DNA of 64,000 nucleotides from Adiantum capillus-veneris (GCA_014529385.2 CM043966.1:142951711-143015710); one strand, 5' to 3'; positions 47,825 through 60,290 are shown, numbered from the stretch's first letter. The notes: generated by a model from the letters alone, not told the origin. Numbers and translations are program-made.

Positions 47825-50227
47825 TGGTGGAGCCAAAGTTGGTCAAAGCTAGGAGATGGTCTATGCCAGGGAGAGGCAGTAGGCGAGTGCAATGGAGAAG
47901 GCTAGGGCAGGTGCCAAGGCCCTGGTCAGCCAAAGGATAGCGGGAATGTATGTTTAAAGCGGCTTTTTAGGCCAAAAGTTCTACAAGAGGGTCCAGATGG
48001 GATGGCAGATCAAGGTGTGCGAAATGCCAAGTCAGTGTCCTAAAATGTAGTGTTCAGTGTGCTCTAGAAGCCGGTCTAGACGGCTCATCAAAAGGAGCCC
48101 CGATGTGCAAGATACTGAAGTTTAAATCTGGAGTGTGTAGCAGATCCCCGACGGACAGGGCAGCTGGCCCGGACTGGTGTCAGTGCATACAGGTGTAGAT
48201 CTTGAGTTGTGGAGCATGCTTTTCTTCTCGGATTGCGAATTGGAGCTCTGGATAGCAAGTTAAGGTCAGTTGAATTTTTTTCGGGGGCCTGATCTCAGCC
48301 CACTTGGACGCACTGGAAAGTATGCCATCTGGCAACGTTTCGGCCTTGCCAAGGTTCTCAGTGATAGTGTGTATCATATGGAGCTAGCACAAATTGACTG
48401 CGCGTCAATCGGATGCTTGGTCGGCTAGATACGAAAAGATGGATTTGGGAGCCGTGGGCAATGAAAGGTTGCAAATGATTTTTTCCGTTTTTTGTGGCCT
48501 TGGATAGCAAACCCAGGGAAGTTGAAACTTGACGAGCACGAGGGGAATTGAAGACGACAACCTAGGCGGTCGGGTGGAGTTTTTACTCTGGTCACTGGGC
48601 TTCTCAGTAGAATATGGCAGGCTTATGAAGTGGGCCAAAAAAATAATGAGAGTGGGAATTTTTTACATGACCTTGGAGGCCATTTAAAAGAAGACACATC
48701 TTATGTCGCCACGTGGCAGAGGCAATATCCCACATGGGGAACTGGGATTCACAGACGAGGCATACTTATCCAGCATCGTAAGTCCCATTAGGAGCATAAG
48801 ATGGAGAGAGGGGAGCTCTCCCGTTGGCTATGGTGTTCCAGTTTTGCTCGCTGCAGGGGGCCATGGGCATTGCGTAGGGCGGAAACGACAGTTTTTGGCC
48901 GGGCGGGGCAGTGCAGGTGGCGTGCACTCGCGTATGAGAGAAAAACCGGGTTCGGTGGCGGCCGGTGTAGTGATGATGACGTGGTAGGCCCGCAACTAGG
49001 TGCAATTCCCGCGGCCCTTGGGGCCCCAAAATTTTGAAGAAGAGAGGGAGGGCAATAGCGACCTCGCTATTGCCTTTCCCCCTCATGAAAGAGGCTCGTT
49101 CCACAGAGGTGAAGCAAGGGCCAGTTTGGACGAGGGGTTAGGTGTAAAGGGAGGAGTTACCACGGCGGACAAGGAGCATAGAGGAAAGAAGAAAGGTGAA
49201 GCAAGGGCCAGTTTGGCCGAGGGGTTAGGTGTAAAGGGAGGAGTTCCCACGGCGGACAAAGAGCATAGAGGAAAGAAGAAAGAGATCCCGCCCACTTCAA
49301 AGCCCGTCCGGGCAAACCAAAGAGCAAAAGGGCCAGTCGAGCAGGGGACAAACCAAGCTAAGGGCAAGGTTGAAGCCAGGGCAAATGAAAGGCCAAAAGG
49401 GGGCAAAGGAGGAGTCAGATAGAGAGAGAGAGAGAGAGTCAAAGTCAAGCCAATAGAGCAGTGTAAGGTTAAGCCCATAAAGGGATAAAAAAATGAAAGA
49501 TAAAAAAAATAAAAAATGAAAAGCCAAGGGGCAATAGCGACATCACTAATGCCCCCCCCAAGTGCAAAAGAGAGAAGAAGAGAGCAGATAGAGCAAGGCG
49601 GTGCCCCCTTCCCAAAAATACCAAAAATGGGTGCAAGATGGACCAATTGAAGGGCAATTTCCCAAATTAAAGACCCCCCCTATAAAAGTAAAAATTGAGT
49701 TAAATGAAGGGCTTTTTTCCTGGTTTTTGGGCCGTTTTGAAGCCTGCAAAGTGGAGCTCTCTGACAGAGGAGTGTGCATGTCAAACCCCTTTGTATTTTC
49801 TAGTGAAAATGGCCATGGTGATGGAAGTATAAGCACGTGTACGTGTTTTGCGAAGTGTAATCTAGCCACTGTTGCCCCTTCTCGCTCTTGTTTCCCCTTC
49901 CCCCCTTCTCTTTCTCCTGTTTTCATGTTTCCTCTCGGTGCCGGCTATGTGGATGTGTGTGACCCCCCTGATCGACGGTGATTTGTGTGAGAGAGTGAGA
50001 TTGAGTGGCTGTGTGTATGTAAGGGTGGAGACAGGCCGTGGTAGTAGGTGTGTTGCGTGGTGGATTTGTGGAGTGTGTGAACAATGGAAATTGAGCAGGC
50101 GGTGGTCTGCTAGTGTAAAGCGTTTCTTTTAAGGTGTTTTCTGAGAGGATATGGGTGCTGTGGATACCCTGAGCTATAGAGAGGCCCTTGTGTTTGTGCT
50201 GGGTGTGTTCCCCCATTCCCCCTCTCC
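47825..50227 (+). repeat. Right LTR of element C
   Basis: Matches the two left pieces. It carries one extra copy of an 87-bp unit (GGTGAAGCAAGGGCCAGTTTGG at 49108 and again at about 49195) that is single in the left LTR. A near-palindrome with half-sites AATAGCGA and TCGCTATT lies at 49053-49073. Confidence 0.95.
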
Positions 50228-50422
50228 AACGTGCGTTCGTGGGATATTTAAAAAAAAAACCTTCTTTTAACATGTCTGAATGAATAAAATGACCCCTTAT
50301 TTTAGGAATTGTTTTCAAAATTGAATATAAAAAACTCTTACTTTGACGTATCTGTGTTAAATTGCCTAAAATGTTTACATTTTAAAACCCCTCCTTTGAA
50401 ACTCGCGTTATACATTAACATG

Positions 50423-50720
50423 ACTACACAGTGCACCCCCCGAGGTTTCATGTAAGTTTATTACACAAACACATACATGGGGACAACAATGTCATTGACC
50501 AACAGAACTTTGTTGATTTCATTAAACCTCTAGTCCAACTGCATGAACATGAATGTGTCTTAGACTATCATGATTTACGTACTCGTCATCATGTATGTCT
50601 ACAACTTTTAGTCAAGTAAAAAGACCGACCTAAAGAAGGTGCCACTTGGAAAAACATTAGTACTCTCAAGAAGAAGTTTTCCACTTTTGTGTTTGAGGAC
50701 AAAAACACTTCTCTAAGGGG
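50423..50720 (+). pseudogene. gypsy integrase C-terminal (chromodomain-like) remnant
   Basis: It reads FHVSLLHKHIHGDNNVIDQQ, LVQLHEHECVLDYHDLRTR, then, after a TAA at 50617-50619, KDRPKEGATWKNISTLKK and FSTFVFEDKNTSL. This is the usual C-terminal end of gypsy polyproteins. It lies between element C and the D-type 3' LTR and is assigned to element D, although its first residues partly duplicate the HPVFHA segment at 34095, so a second gypsy copy is possible. Confidence 0.8.
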
Positions 50721-50722
50721 AG

Positions 50723-51030
50723 TAATATAAAGCCAAGGGCAACCCAAGGGTGGGGTCATGGACCTAGGCCAAGGGCCTGGACGACATTAATATGGAATGC
50801 GGATCCAGTCAGGCTAGGGCTAAGAGCCGTAGTGTCTACATATACTAGGGTGGTAGAGAGGTGGATAGGACCTAGGCCAAGGGCAACCAAGGGGGTCATA
50901 GACATAGGCCAAGGGCCTGGACGGCTTAGATGTGGATTGGGGATCCAATTATAGGCTAGGGCTAATACCCGCAGTGTCTATAGGGTGGTAGGGAGATGGA
51001 TCTCCTAAGCTAGTCCCCTGGGTTCTTACA
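50723..51030 (+). repeat. 3' LTR of element D
   Basis: It follows a purine stretch (AAGGGGAG) and ends GGGTTCTTACA, matching the LTR end at 22633. Internally it holds two partial copies of a roughly 130-bp unit (GGACCTAGGCCAAGGGC at about 50760 and 50876). The left border is approximate. Confidence 0.72.
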
Positions 51031-52350
51031 TGATATGTCTAACTTAGGGTAAAATTGTGTAAAAGCTCATGGTCAATGTGCAAATAGAGGGGGTGAAGAT
51101 GGTATGTCAGCTCATTAGCCAAGGTGGCAAGGCAATCAGATGCTTGCTTTCTTCTTGAAGAGGTATGCATGGTATATATTTTTCAATGGTATTTTCCTTA
51201 TTGTTGATCATGCGAGGGAGTTTATGGTTACTAGCAAAGGGGACTAGATTCTCTTGTATGCATGCCAAAGGATAGATTCTCTTACCAATCACCAACAATT
51301 TTGGGTGCTTTCTCTTGATTCACAACAAAGTTTCCTATTTTGCAAAGATTACAAGTGTTATGTGCTCATTATGAAGTTCAAACAAAGTAAATACAAATAT
51401 TTTTGGAATGATATTCTATGCGGATGCATGTTATTGTTGCTGAGCTATGATGTTATTTTATGTGAAGTCTCCAAACTGCACATACATTGTGGGTTTTGTA
51501 GCCGCATATACTGAAAGGGTTTTATGAAGCTCCAATATTTGGGATATTTCATTGTTTTTTTTTAAAATCCAAGAGGATCAGATGATGTCTATGGCTTTGG
51601 ATAGGACACGTCCATATACCATGAAATAGGATATTTATTAAGTACAAGATACTTATGTTTTAGTTATTATTAGATACAAGATACTTATGTTTTAGTTATT
51701 ATTGGGTACAAGATACTTAGTTATTATATTTTCTTTATTTTAGATGGATATTTTCTTATGAAGACACAGGGCCAAAGATTTTTCAAAGCATACCTACAAA
51801 GGGGCAGTGATTGGGTGGGTATATATGTAAGTCTACAATTACAGATAACAGTTGGCATATGCCGAAAATGTCAAAAAACATACAGGTTCAGAGGGGGTGG
51901 ATATGGGGGTAAAAATACATAACAAATCTAATTAAAGAGCATAAAAAAATGAGTGGGAAGGTGGGGAAATTTGTGTTTGACATTGATGTAGTAAAATATA
52001 AGTCTAATGTTGTGCTTGCCAATGCTTTGGTTGGTAAATATACTCACTGTGTTACAATTCTCAAGGCACATGTGATCTCAACAATATTTTGGTTAATAAG
52101 TATACCTATTATGGTGCATTAAAAAGCGTAGACTCTGCTTGAGGATATTGAAATCAAAATGTTTAGGTAAAATGACCAAAATACCCCTCTAATTTTTTGA
52201 AATACCCAAAATGCCCCTCGTATTTTTAAAATTCCCAATCCGCCCACAAAATACACCTAAAATTTCCCAAAATACCCTTAAAATTTTTGAAAATTCCCAA
52301 GATACCCAAAATCCCAAATAAAGCCAAAACAAAGAGAAATATGACACACG
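51031..52350. other. AT-rich stretch with small tandem repeats
   Basis: No credible gene. A 32-33 bp unit (TACAAGATACTTATGTTTTAG) occurs three times at about 51642-51720. A stretch at 52170-52320 has repeated AAAATACCC/AAATTCCC words. Confidence 0.65.
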
Positions 52351-52590
52351 CATTTTGGCTTCTCAATACAAAATGAAGCCACATCGAAGAGATGGCCCCT
52401 CACACACATTCAAGCTTTCCAATACAAAATGAAGCCAAATTAGAGAGAAAACCGCTCACATGCATTCTGGCCTCCCAATACAAAATGAAACCAATTCTTG
52501 CCACATATTAATCTGCCATTGGAGCTTTGTAAGTACGCTTGTTGTGGCTTTCTAATACAAAATAAAGCCAAATCCCCACTATGTACATCA
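52351..52590. repeat. Degenerate repeats around CAATACAAAATGAAGCC
   Basis: Four spaced copies (about 52363, 52421, 52475 and 52552) with 55-77 bp spacing. They lie just beyond the 3' end of the MULE transposase gene and may be part of that element's subterminal region. Confidence 0.7.
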
Positions 52591-52599
52591 ATATGCAAT

Positions 52600-54077
52600 T
52601 GGAGCTTTGCAAGTACGTTCCTCGTGGCCAAGATCACCACAACGAGCGCATGTGAAGAACCGCTTTTTCTTGAAGCGATCCTCAGTTCTAATACGAAGTT
52701 TTTAGGACGCCCAGGTGGCCGGCGTGCTGCAGGTGGTTTCAATTGATCATTACAATCTTTGATTGCATCCACATTTGGACTTATGACACCACCATAAGTA
52801 TCGCAATAGGCTTGCATATTATATGCCTTATGTACATACGATTGAACACACTCTCTCTTGAAGAGAATTGCTGCAATAGCATGAACACATGGAATTTCAA
52901 ATGTTTGCCAGTTTTTTACATGAGCATGGCTTTATATGTACATCAACCACACATGTTCTCTTATTTGTCAAGATTTCAAACACCATATCACTAGAGGGCA
53001 AGATTCGGTATTGCCGAGAAACATTTCCTACGTCATGCAAGTTTTTCTCTACATTGCAACCAATGTAAATTGGACGCTGTCTCCCAAATACTCACATGCC
53101 TTCTTACCATCCGTTATACATGCATAGAACTAAGCTGTTAGTTGACGACAAATGATGTCAAGCATAGACATGATAGGCTTATCTCTAGCCTCAAGCAACC
53201 ATGCATTCAACGACTCTTCAATGTTGGACGTAAGATGTCCATAATGCTTGCCTTTAAAGTGGATCATTTCCCAATGAGACGGGGGAGAAGTGGACAATAA
53301 GTAGTCTGTTGCACCAGGACTTATGTATTTTATCCCTTGAATAGCCTCGTGAAAGTCGATATTAGTGTTAGCATAACCTGCTACCCTAAACAATCGAATG
53401 AATTCCCCATTGTTGCATTTCTTCTTGAGATTTGCATCCAAATGACGCATACAATATGCATGCTCACACCCTGGAAAGACAAGCTCTACAACGAGTAGAA
53501 GACCTTTCTGGTTGTCTGAAATAAAAGTGACCCCATTAACACACGTCATGCAATCATGTACATTTTGCAAAAAACACAACCAATTGTCTTCATTTTCCAC
53601 ATCTACAACACCAAATGCTATTGGAAACAAAGCCCCCGTAGCATCAATCCTCGTGGCAGTCAATAAAGCACCAAGATATTTACTTGTCAAGAATGTGCCA
53701 TCCAACCCAATAAAGTCACGGCAATGGGAAAAGTGTGATGCATGCTCCAAACGCAAGAAATAAGCAATAAAAATGACCTTCATGAGGAGAAAGTTTGACT
53801 CACTTTTGGGCCTTGTAAGAAGTTCCACGTCGGCTTAGAGAGAGAAAATGAAAATGTTAAATTGTGCATTTTATGTGATACTTTTTTGCGCCAACAAAAA
53901 GCCAAAATGACATTCTTTGGTAGGTAGCCGTGGTAGGTAGCCACCTTCTTTATCATTATTATCCTTCAATCTCTTGTCAAGAATCCAACTAACCGTATGA
54001 CTAATGATTTGAAATGCCAACTTACAAGCGTTCCCTCTAGAAACATAAGCTACATGAACTCTATCAACTCTAAACAT
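52600..54077 (-). pseudogene. MULE (Mutator-like) transposase
   Basis: The central open part (53828-53130) has the MULE catalytic block. DFIGLDGTFLTSKYLGAL carries the first Asp, LFPIAFGVVDVENEDNWLCF follows, VTFISDNQKGLL carries the second Asp, and HYGHLTSNIEESLNAWL is the usual motif near the end of the domain. Downstream on the minus strand (52960-52870) a SWIM-like stretch ends WQTFEIPCVHAIAAIL. Next come RRPPGRPK and a CCHC knuckle CARCGDLGHEERTC (about 52655-52612, shifted frame). An upstream piece (54077-53871) has HTVSWILDKRLKDN and is probably the N-terminal part. Stops near 53128 and 52990 and a frameshift near 52697 make it inactive. Terminal inverted repeats were not found. Confidence 0.87.
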
Positions 54078-54159
54078 GAGAATATGGTCTTCCCTCCCAA
54101 AACGTGAGATATTTCATGAGTTTCGAGTGTCTGTCTTTTTCTCTATCAACTCTAGGAAT

Positions 54160-56855
54160 GGAGAACGCTTATTTTTTTTATGAAAATACCAATTTGAACT
54201 TGCAATCCTCAGCCCCTTCATCTTTAACACTTACCCAAAGAAAGAACACACATCACCTTCATGTTGATGTATTGCAAGAGTACGCACCGTTCCAGAAACG
54301 TAGGAGGGAGTTTTTCTTATCTCAACAGGAGAAAGAACTTATAAGGACAAACAAGGAACATCATTTGGATTTGTGGACCGATGGGTCTATTTATCCAAAG
54401 GATCCTATGACAAATGCGCCACCTCCCTTTGCTAATATCACTAACCTCTTACACAGGCGATGGCAAGGATGGGCTATTGGGATACACTGAACATTTGGAA
54501 ATGAGAGGATTGAATACGGAAAGGCAAAGAAACTTCCTGGCGATGGAGAACATGCAGTTGAAGAAACTTAATGAAGCATGCTCTCAAAAGAGACAATCCA
54601 AGATTTCATCAAACAAAGAGACAATCCAAGGCTTTGAGAAGAAGATCACAAGCTTGCGAGAGAAAGACACTGTGCTTGGTAGTCGGAAAAGAAAATGAGA
54701 TTTGTGCAACATTGAGAACATGAAGATTGGTAGTGGTGGCTTGAAAAAACGAATACGAGCTTTAAGGTAACTCGTAGTTTGTTTTTGCTTTTGTATCTTC
54801 AATGTGCTTCACTAAGAAATGGATACACTTTCCTATACATGATCATAACGCACGGTGCTTTTTTGGCAAGTCTTTACTGCATCCAAACTTGAACGGTGCA
54901 GGCTTTAATGCCGGAGTGCATTATAACCGTCTAGTTCCAAAAGAAGTAGTTGAAGAGATGATAACTCAGAAAAATATCATAAGTTGAAAGGGAGGCTCCT
55001 TACCTCCTTCATGAACGAGAATCAGTTGGAACCAATGGAAGTGCAAGCAATACTTGATGAGAGTGGCATCTCGCAGATGGGATACAGGGCACTCTTCAAA
55101 GCATTAGCTAAAAAGTCTCACAATAAACTACAGAGAGGATCATTGCTGCCAAAGCCTTCACATGTAAAGACTGCTTGCCGACACGTAAATGACGAGGTGT
55201 TTGAGAAACTTGGGTCACCATTCCATATTGAAGCAATGTTCTTCGGCAAGGGCGGCGGAGAGGTACAGTTTAACGAGCACAACAACCTCTTTGTTGATCT
55301 TGAAGCATTGCAAAGGTATGCAGTTCACTTCTTTGACATCAGTCGAGAGGAGTGCGGTGGGGTTCTCAAGTTTGTTTTGAAGCTCGAGGAGTGCAAGGTC
55401 CTCAAGAACAAGAAGCTGGAGAGAGTCACCATTACCCTCATGAACAGAGCTTTGAATCCATCAATAATGAAAGAGGATCCACGATACTTCAGAGTGCAAT
55501 CCGAAAACAACATTCTAACTCTAGCATCATTTCAGGTATACTTCGTTCACTCTATAATAACAAAAATATTGATTATTTGGTTGTTGATTTTGTGTTTTCG
55601 TTTTTCACTGCAGGTTGATAAGGAAAATTTTGAAATCCTCGATTGGGTTTTTAGTCAAACCCAAATTCCTTCTATCATCATTGAACAAAGAAACGGAGTC
55701 GTTATTTTAGTAGAAGGATTTGGTGACTATACAGTGGAATGGCACATGGCAGGGGACTTAAAGACTCTTAAGTGTATGTACAACATAACATACGGAGCAG
55801 CTGTGGCAAATCCATGCTTATATTGCATGGCTGATGCACAATCTCTTTAGAGTGTGCAATGGAATAGAGCTCCCAACAGACATCTTCAAGATAAAACTTT
55901 TAGGCCAGTGCTTTATATTCCTTGGAGTAGAGTTCACTTCTGTACACTTCATGCACTCTGTCAAATAATTGAAAAGGTGGTTCATTTGTACATATGTTTT
56001 GCATGGACATTAAAGCCAGAGAGTGAGTCGAAAAGAGTGATTAAAGCATTAGAGGGAGTGCTCTCAAACATTGGTTTGCATGGAGGCAATGTCAAAATCG
56101 AAGAGGACCCTAAGATGTCTCAAAGTCGTTACAAGGTACCTAGGAAAGCATTGATAGGCGGCGTGAAGGCCAGAAGGTTTCTTGGTTTTAGCCTCAAAGA
56201 TTCAGATAGAGAATAAAGAAGAAACCTGTTCAACAAATGTAAACAGTTACAGAAAGTGATTAAAGACAATGCTGGTGGTGGGGCAATCCAAAATCACAAG
56301 GTGAACGTGTGGAAATAACTAGATAAAATTTTCCACTACATTGAGTAGCGTTCTTGGGACCAAAGTAAGCTCACATCATTTCAAGCAGCCTTGCTGGATT
56401 GGAAGAAGGATTACCTTACAGGGTGGGGTGGGCAACATATCACACATTACATGGTGGGTTAGCATTCTACGTATACAAAACAAAATTTCAAATTGTACTC
56501 TACTAACAATTTTGTTTTATTTCAATGCAGGACATACTGTTCAACCTTGGTCCATATTTTGCCAAGACATACGGCTCACTATCAATATGGTCCACACAAG
56601 GGATGGAAAAAATCCACTACATGGCAAGAACAGGTTATTTTAAGTACACTAGACATGGGGGAGGAAAGGATAAGGCCGATAGCCTATTTGAGTTACACCA
56701 ATGGACTTATAGATGACTAATTCATAGAGCAAGGCAAAAGAAGCTTCTTAAGAGTTCAGAAATTACACGGTCTTTACAACACATCCGCAAAGAGAAGAAA
56801 CAGATGGCTTGGGGAAATTCAAATGCGGGGGATTGCCATGCGAGGTGGCGATAGT
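54160..56855 (+). pseudogene. DDE-like transposase gene of unrecognised family
   Basis: N-terminal part (54160-54484, then shifted frame to about 54700) includes KRRREFFLSQQEKEL and a coiled-coil-like region (NMQLKKLNEACSQKRQ). From 54802 reading continues with a frameshift near 54980. Then come ILDESGISQMGYRALFKAL, a GT-AG intron at about 55536-55613, ILDWVFSQTQIPSIII, and WHMAGDLKTLKCMYN with an NPCLYCMAD zinc-like pair. HFCTLHALCQIIEKVV follows, then a second intron (about 56452-56529) and YGSLSIWSTQGMEKIHYMAR, FKYTRHGGG. Asp in GDLK and Glu in GMEK are plausible DDE residues; the middle Asp is not obvious. TAG/TGA stops at 55848, 56213 and about 56714 disable it. I cannot name the family. 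Confidence 0.62.
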
Positions 56856-58625
56856 CACGAGTCAGGAGCGGGAGAAGATGGACCTGAGCATGTCGTTTTT
56901 ATCCTCTTGGATGCACCTCCTTCTTCCTCACTTTGTACCTCTTCGATGTGCAAGCTCTGTAGATGAGATCATTCCTCTGTTGATGGTAGCATCCCCACAG
57001 GCATCGAGCGTCTTCTTTCCCTAAAAAACAGCCGCTTGTTGTATGGATCTAAGCTCTCCGCGTCTTCAACCCCTGCAGCCAGAGCCTGAGCTGTATAGGA
57101 CATGAAAGAGGGGGCTCTGAGTGCTTGGCACCCATACCCAATGCCAAAGACGCGTAGAGCAAACTGTTTCTCAATCAGAATTAGTCTTTCTGCATTTAGT
57201 GGAAGGGGGTGCCCACCACACAATCTTGTAATAACTTTCATTGCAAATAGTGGGAACTTTGCATTGTCCTCGGAGTATTCCTTGTGGTATATTATGATCT
57301 ACAAAAAAATATTAAAGCATTTATTGGCCGTAAGTGACATGAGTACAATTTCCAAGTACTTGAATTGTTTCTACAAACCTTTTTGTGGTTGAAACGCCCG
57401 ATGTAGTGAGACAAAGCCGCATCCTTGCCTTGTACTCCAGTGACAAGCCCTTGCCGTGACCCTCCCGCTCTTCTAAGGAAACTATCGTCATACACTAGCA
57501 CCTGCCAACAAAAAGATTGATCATGATATTTTATCACTGGGCCATCTCCAATACCATCTGAATGCCTTTAAAAATTACCATCTGATTCTCGTCCATTTCC
57601 AACGTCGACCTTCCCCACAAGTGAATAGACTGACTACTCATTACTTGAGCTCTGGGTGCCACGGGCCTACCCATGTTTTCCAAGGCAAGTTGTTTTGTTG
57701 TCAATTGAAACTGCTCATCTGTTGGAAAATTGGCCTCTCCGGACTTCGCTTCGTTGCATGTATCTTTGATCAGTTGCCACCCTGAAGTAAACTGTGAGTC
57801 GTGGACAACTGTGTCAGCAATAAGATGTTGGTCCACTCCATCATGATCCACAAATCCCATGTCTACCTCACAAAAATTCACAATTGCAGTTAGGTAGTAG
57901 TCCTCTCGTATATTCAGCTCATGCATGATATTTGTGAGCAGAACATAGTGGGTGTTGCCTGCCATAACAAAGCTGGGAGCGCAATTTAGAGGCAAAGTCA
58001 CTTCCTTATTTGGGCTTTCTTGCTTGCACCCTATTGCTGCATTTTCAAGAGAAGCAAGAGTGAATCCCGCATCAAATGCTTCCTTTAATACCTCTACCCG
58101 CTCTTCTTCTCGGTCAAACTACACCTCCACATCCTCTATCTCTTCCTCCGGTGCCAATGGACAACTATCGAAAGTTGATGACTGGGAAGTCTCTGACTCA
58201 CCATCAGTCTGCAAGTATACGTAACAGACAAACCCGTGGTAGAATTCCACTAAGCGACACTTTTTGAAGTGCTTCATACACCTGTCTTGTACAAGCAGTG
58301 CATTGGAGGGGCACTTTTCTAGACTGCGATTCAGTCTCCTTGAAGCACTCTTGTCAGGGTCAAGGTCGGATGGGTGCACATATCTCATGCCATCAAATGT
58401 CATGGAATTATCACAAATGACTGGCTTATACTGTTTCAAATGGGTTTGTAGGTACTCAAATGAGCAATCTATAATCCTCTGTCTAGAAAATTCTGCATTA
58501 AACATTCTTGATAGTTCTGGTGCATGGTGATGAGCATGGGCGTTGTATAAGAACGTGAATAGTTTTTCTTCACATGTATCCTTGCCCACAATGTCTGTCT
58601 CCAGGAATATGATCCCCATGACTGA
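56845..58625 (-). pseudogene. Unrecognised intron-containing gene, convergent to the DDE-like gene
   Basis: Minus-strand exon 1 follows an acceptor-like TTTCTTTCAG at about 58633-58624 and reads MGIIFLETDIVGKDTCEEKLF, YLQTHLKQYKPVICDNSMTF and CRLVEFYHGFVCYVYLQ. It crosses one TAG (58121-58119) and goes on through FVMAGNTHYVLLTNIMHELN and IHLWGRSTLEMDENQMV. Introns at about 57540-57503 and 57379-57303 separate VYDDSFLRRAGGSRQGLVTG and HKEYSEDNAKFPLFAMKVIT. The main frame ends at 56969 with a possible read-on to about 56845, which overlaps or abuts the end of the convergent gene. No known domain is recognised. The pairing suggests a second mobility or accessory protein. Confidence 0.6.
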
Positions 58626-59128
58626 AAGAAAGAGAAAGCCAAAAATACTATTCAAAATTGGTATGTATTTGGTGTCATAACCAAGCGAATATTGAGCCTT
58701 AATTATCCCTCAAGGTCTCTATTCGCTTAGTTCTGTCCCGTGCGCTAATGTCATAATAGATGACGTCACTTGAGTCAGAACCAGGTGAATAGGAGCCCTA
58801 AGAATCTCCGAAGGGCCCTATTCGCTTGGTTCTGACCCAAGTTGAATTTCCGTTGTACCTACAACGTCCGTCTCCAGGACTATGATCTCCATGACTGAAA
58901 GAAAAAGCAAGCCAAAACTACTATTCAAAATTGGTTTGTATTTGGTGTCATAACCAAGCGCATATTGAGCCTCGAGTATCCCTCAAGGTCTCTATTTGCT
59001 TGGTTCTATCCCATGCTCTAATGTCATAATAGGTGACGTCACTTGTGTCAGAGCCAGGTGAATATGGGCCCCAAGAATCTCTGAAGGGCCCTATTTGCTT
59101 GGTTCTGACCCAATTTGAATTTTTGATG
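58590..59128. repeat. Tandem duplication of about 270 bp with inverted CCAAGCGAA motifs
   Basis: Copy 1 (about 58594-58862) and copy 2 (about 58863-59125) both start near GTCTCCAGGA, include the splice acceptor and ATG region of the minus-strand gene, and then contain AACCAAGCG, TCGCTTGGTTCTGACC and AGAACCAGG motifs in both orientations. The motif is a close variant of the one in the hairpin array at 60-62 kb. Confidence 0.88.
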
Positions 59129-59400
59129 TACCCATGACCATTCATAACAGGTGGATTAGAACAGAGCATTTAATGTTATCAGTAATAGATATATACGCCT
59201 ACTCACGCATTATGCCCAAACATAGCATTGAATAACAACTTAGGCACGGTCACATAAGGAGTAATTATTCCAACCATGCGGTGCAAGACTTTGAATCTTA
59301 CCCTAACGACCACTCTTTGGCCCTTGGAGTGTTGTTCCCATTGTGCTCTAGCCCCGTAACGCAGTGGCTTCGGTGCGCACACAGTTAACAACACACACAC

Positions 59401-59470
<70 letters not shown>

Positions 59471-60027
59471 AAGAACTTGTCTCTGCAATATCCAATGGCG
59501 CCAAGTTGGATGGTGATGTCGTAGGTCACTGAGAGCAAGAACCAAAAGGTGGCCAGGAGGAAGAGGAACAAAAGGCGAAGGCAAGGGCGATGGAGACGCG
59601 CTCACAAGGACAACCAGTAATAAAGGGGCTCAGATTCCCATGTAGTATGATCTACAAACCACAATCTCGGGTGTAATCATGCGCATAAGTAAATTTGTCA
59701 CCCTCGTCGAGGTACGCATTCTATAGTTAGAGGTAGTACCCCCGCCAAACATTTTAACTATACCCTCACCCCAGAGGAGTGCTCTTCTGCCTCTTTTCGC
59801 ATCCTCTACTGCCCATCATTTTAACTCTACCCCCGTCGATGCTACGCGGTAAGAAAACCATCTCTTTTGTGCTCCCAACCCTTTTTGCACATCTCCTCTT
59901 ACTCTCTAGTGCTCCTCCTTTTTGCGTATCCTCCTCTTACTCCTGTTCTGCAATGCTTTAGTGATGCAAAACTCTACACATAGTGAAGAGGTATGCTACT
60001 ACACTTTTGTGCACTTGTATTTTGTGT
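59129..60027. other. Stretch with a (GA)n tract, no gene
   Basis: A GA run at about 59403-59466. Flanking open frames on the minus strand are extended by it (Leu/Ser repeats) and have no recognisable domain. Confidence 0.7.
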
Positions 60028-60290
60028 GGTTAGTACCAAGAGAATAAGGGAAGGTAAACCCTATTTGTTGCACCTGTTCGCTTGGTACTGACGATCGTCT
60101 TCATTAATGGTGTTTGCTATTACACTTTTCTGAGGTTAGTACCAAGCGAACAGGTGTAGGCAAACTTTGTTTGATGCACCTGTTCGCTTGGTACTGACCT
60201 CAGAAAATATAAATGATGTTTGCCATTACACTTTTCTGAGGTCAGTACTAAGCAAATAAGGGAAGGTAAATTCTGTTTGTTGCACCTGTT

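Larger units (their letters stand above)
34148..50227 (+). mobile_element. Element C: gag-only LTR retrotransposon with 2.4-kb LTRs
   Basis: The left LTR (34148-34928 plus 44180-45722, split by element B) and right LTR (47825 to 50227 or 50228) match over their whole length. Flanks are AACGT on the left (34143-34147) and AACGT or ACGTG on the right (from 50228); whether the final A belongs to the LTR is ambiguous. A primer site TGGTGCCCCCACTGAGGA lies at 45728 and a purine tract AGGGGGTGGGCGATGA precedes the right LTR. The 2.1-kb interior has one gag-like frame and no pol. It is inserted in the gypsy remnant D. Confidence 0.92.

Noticed and set aside
49083-50318. Frames of 126-187 codons on both strands
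   Set aside because: Same LTR sequence as above, second copy; not protein-coding.
51254-51514. 86-codon frame next to an antisense 63-codon frame
   Set aside because: No motif on either strand; short and AT-rich.
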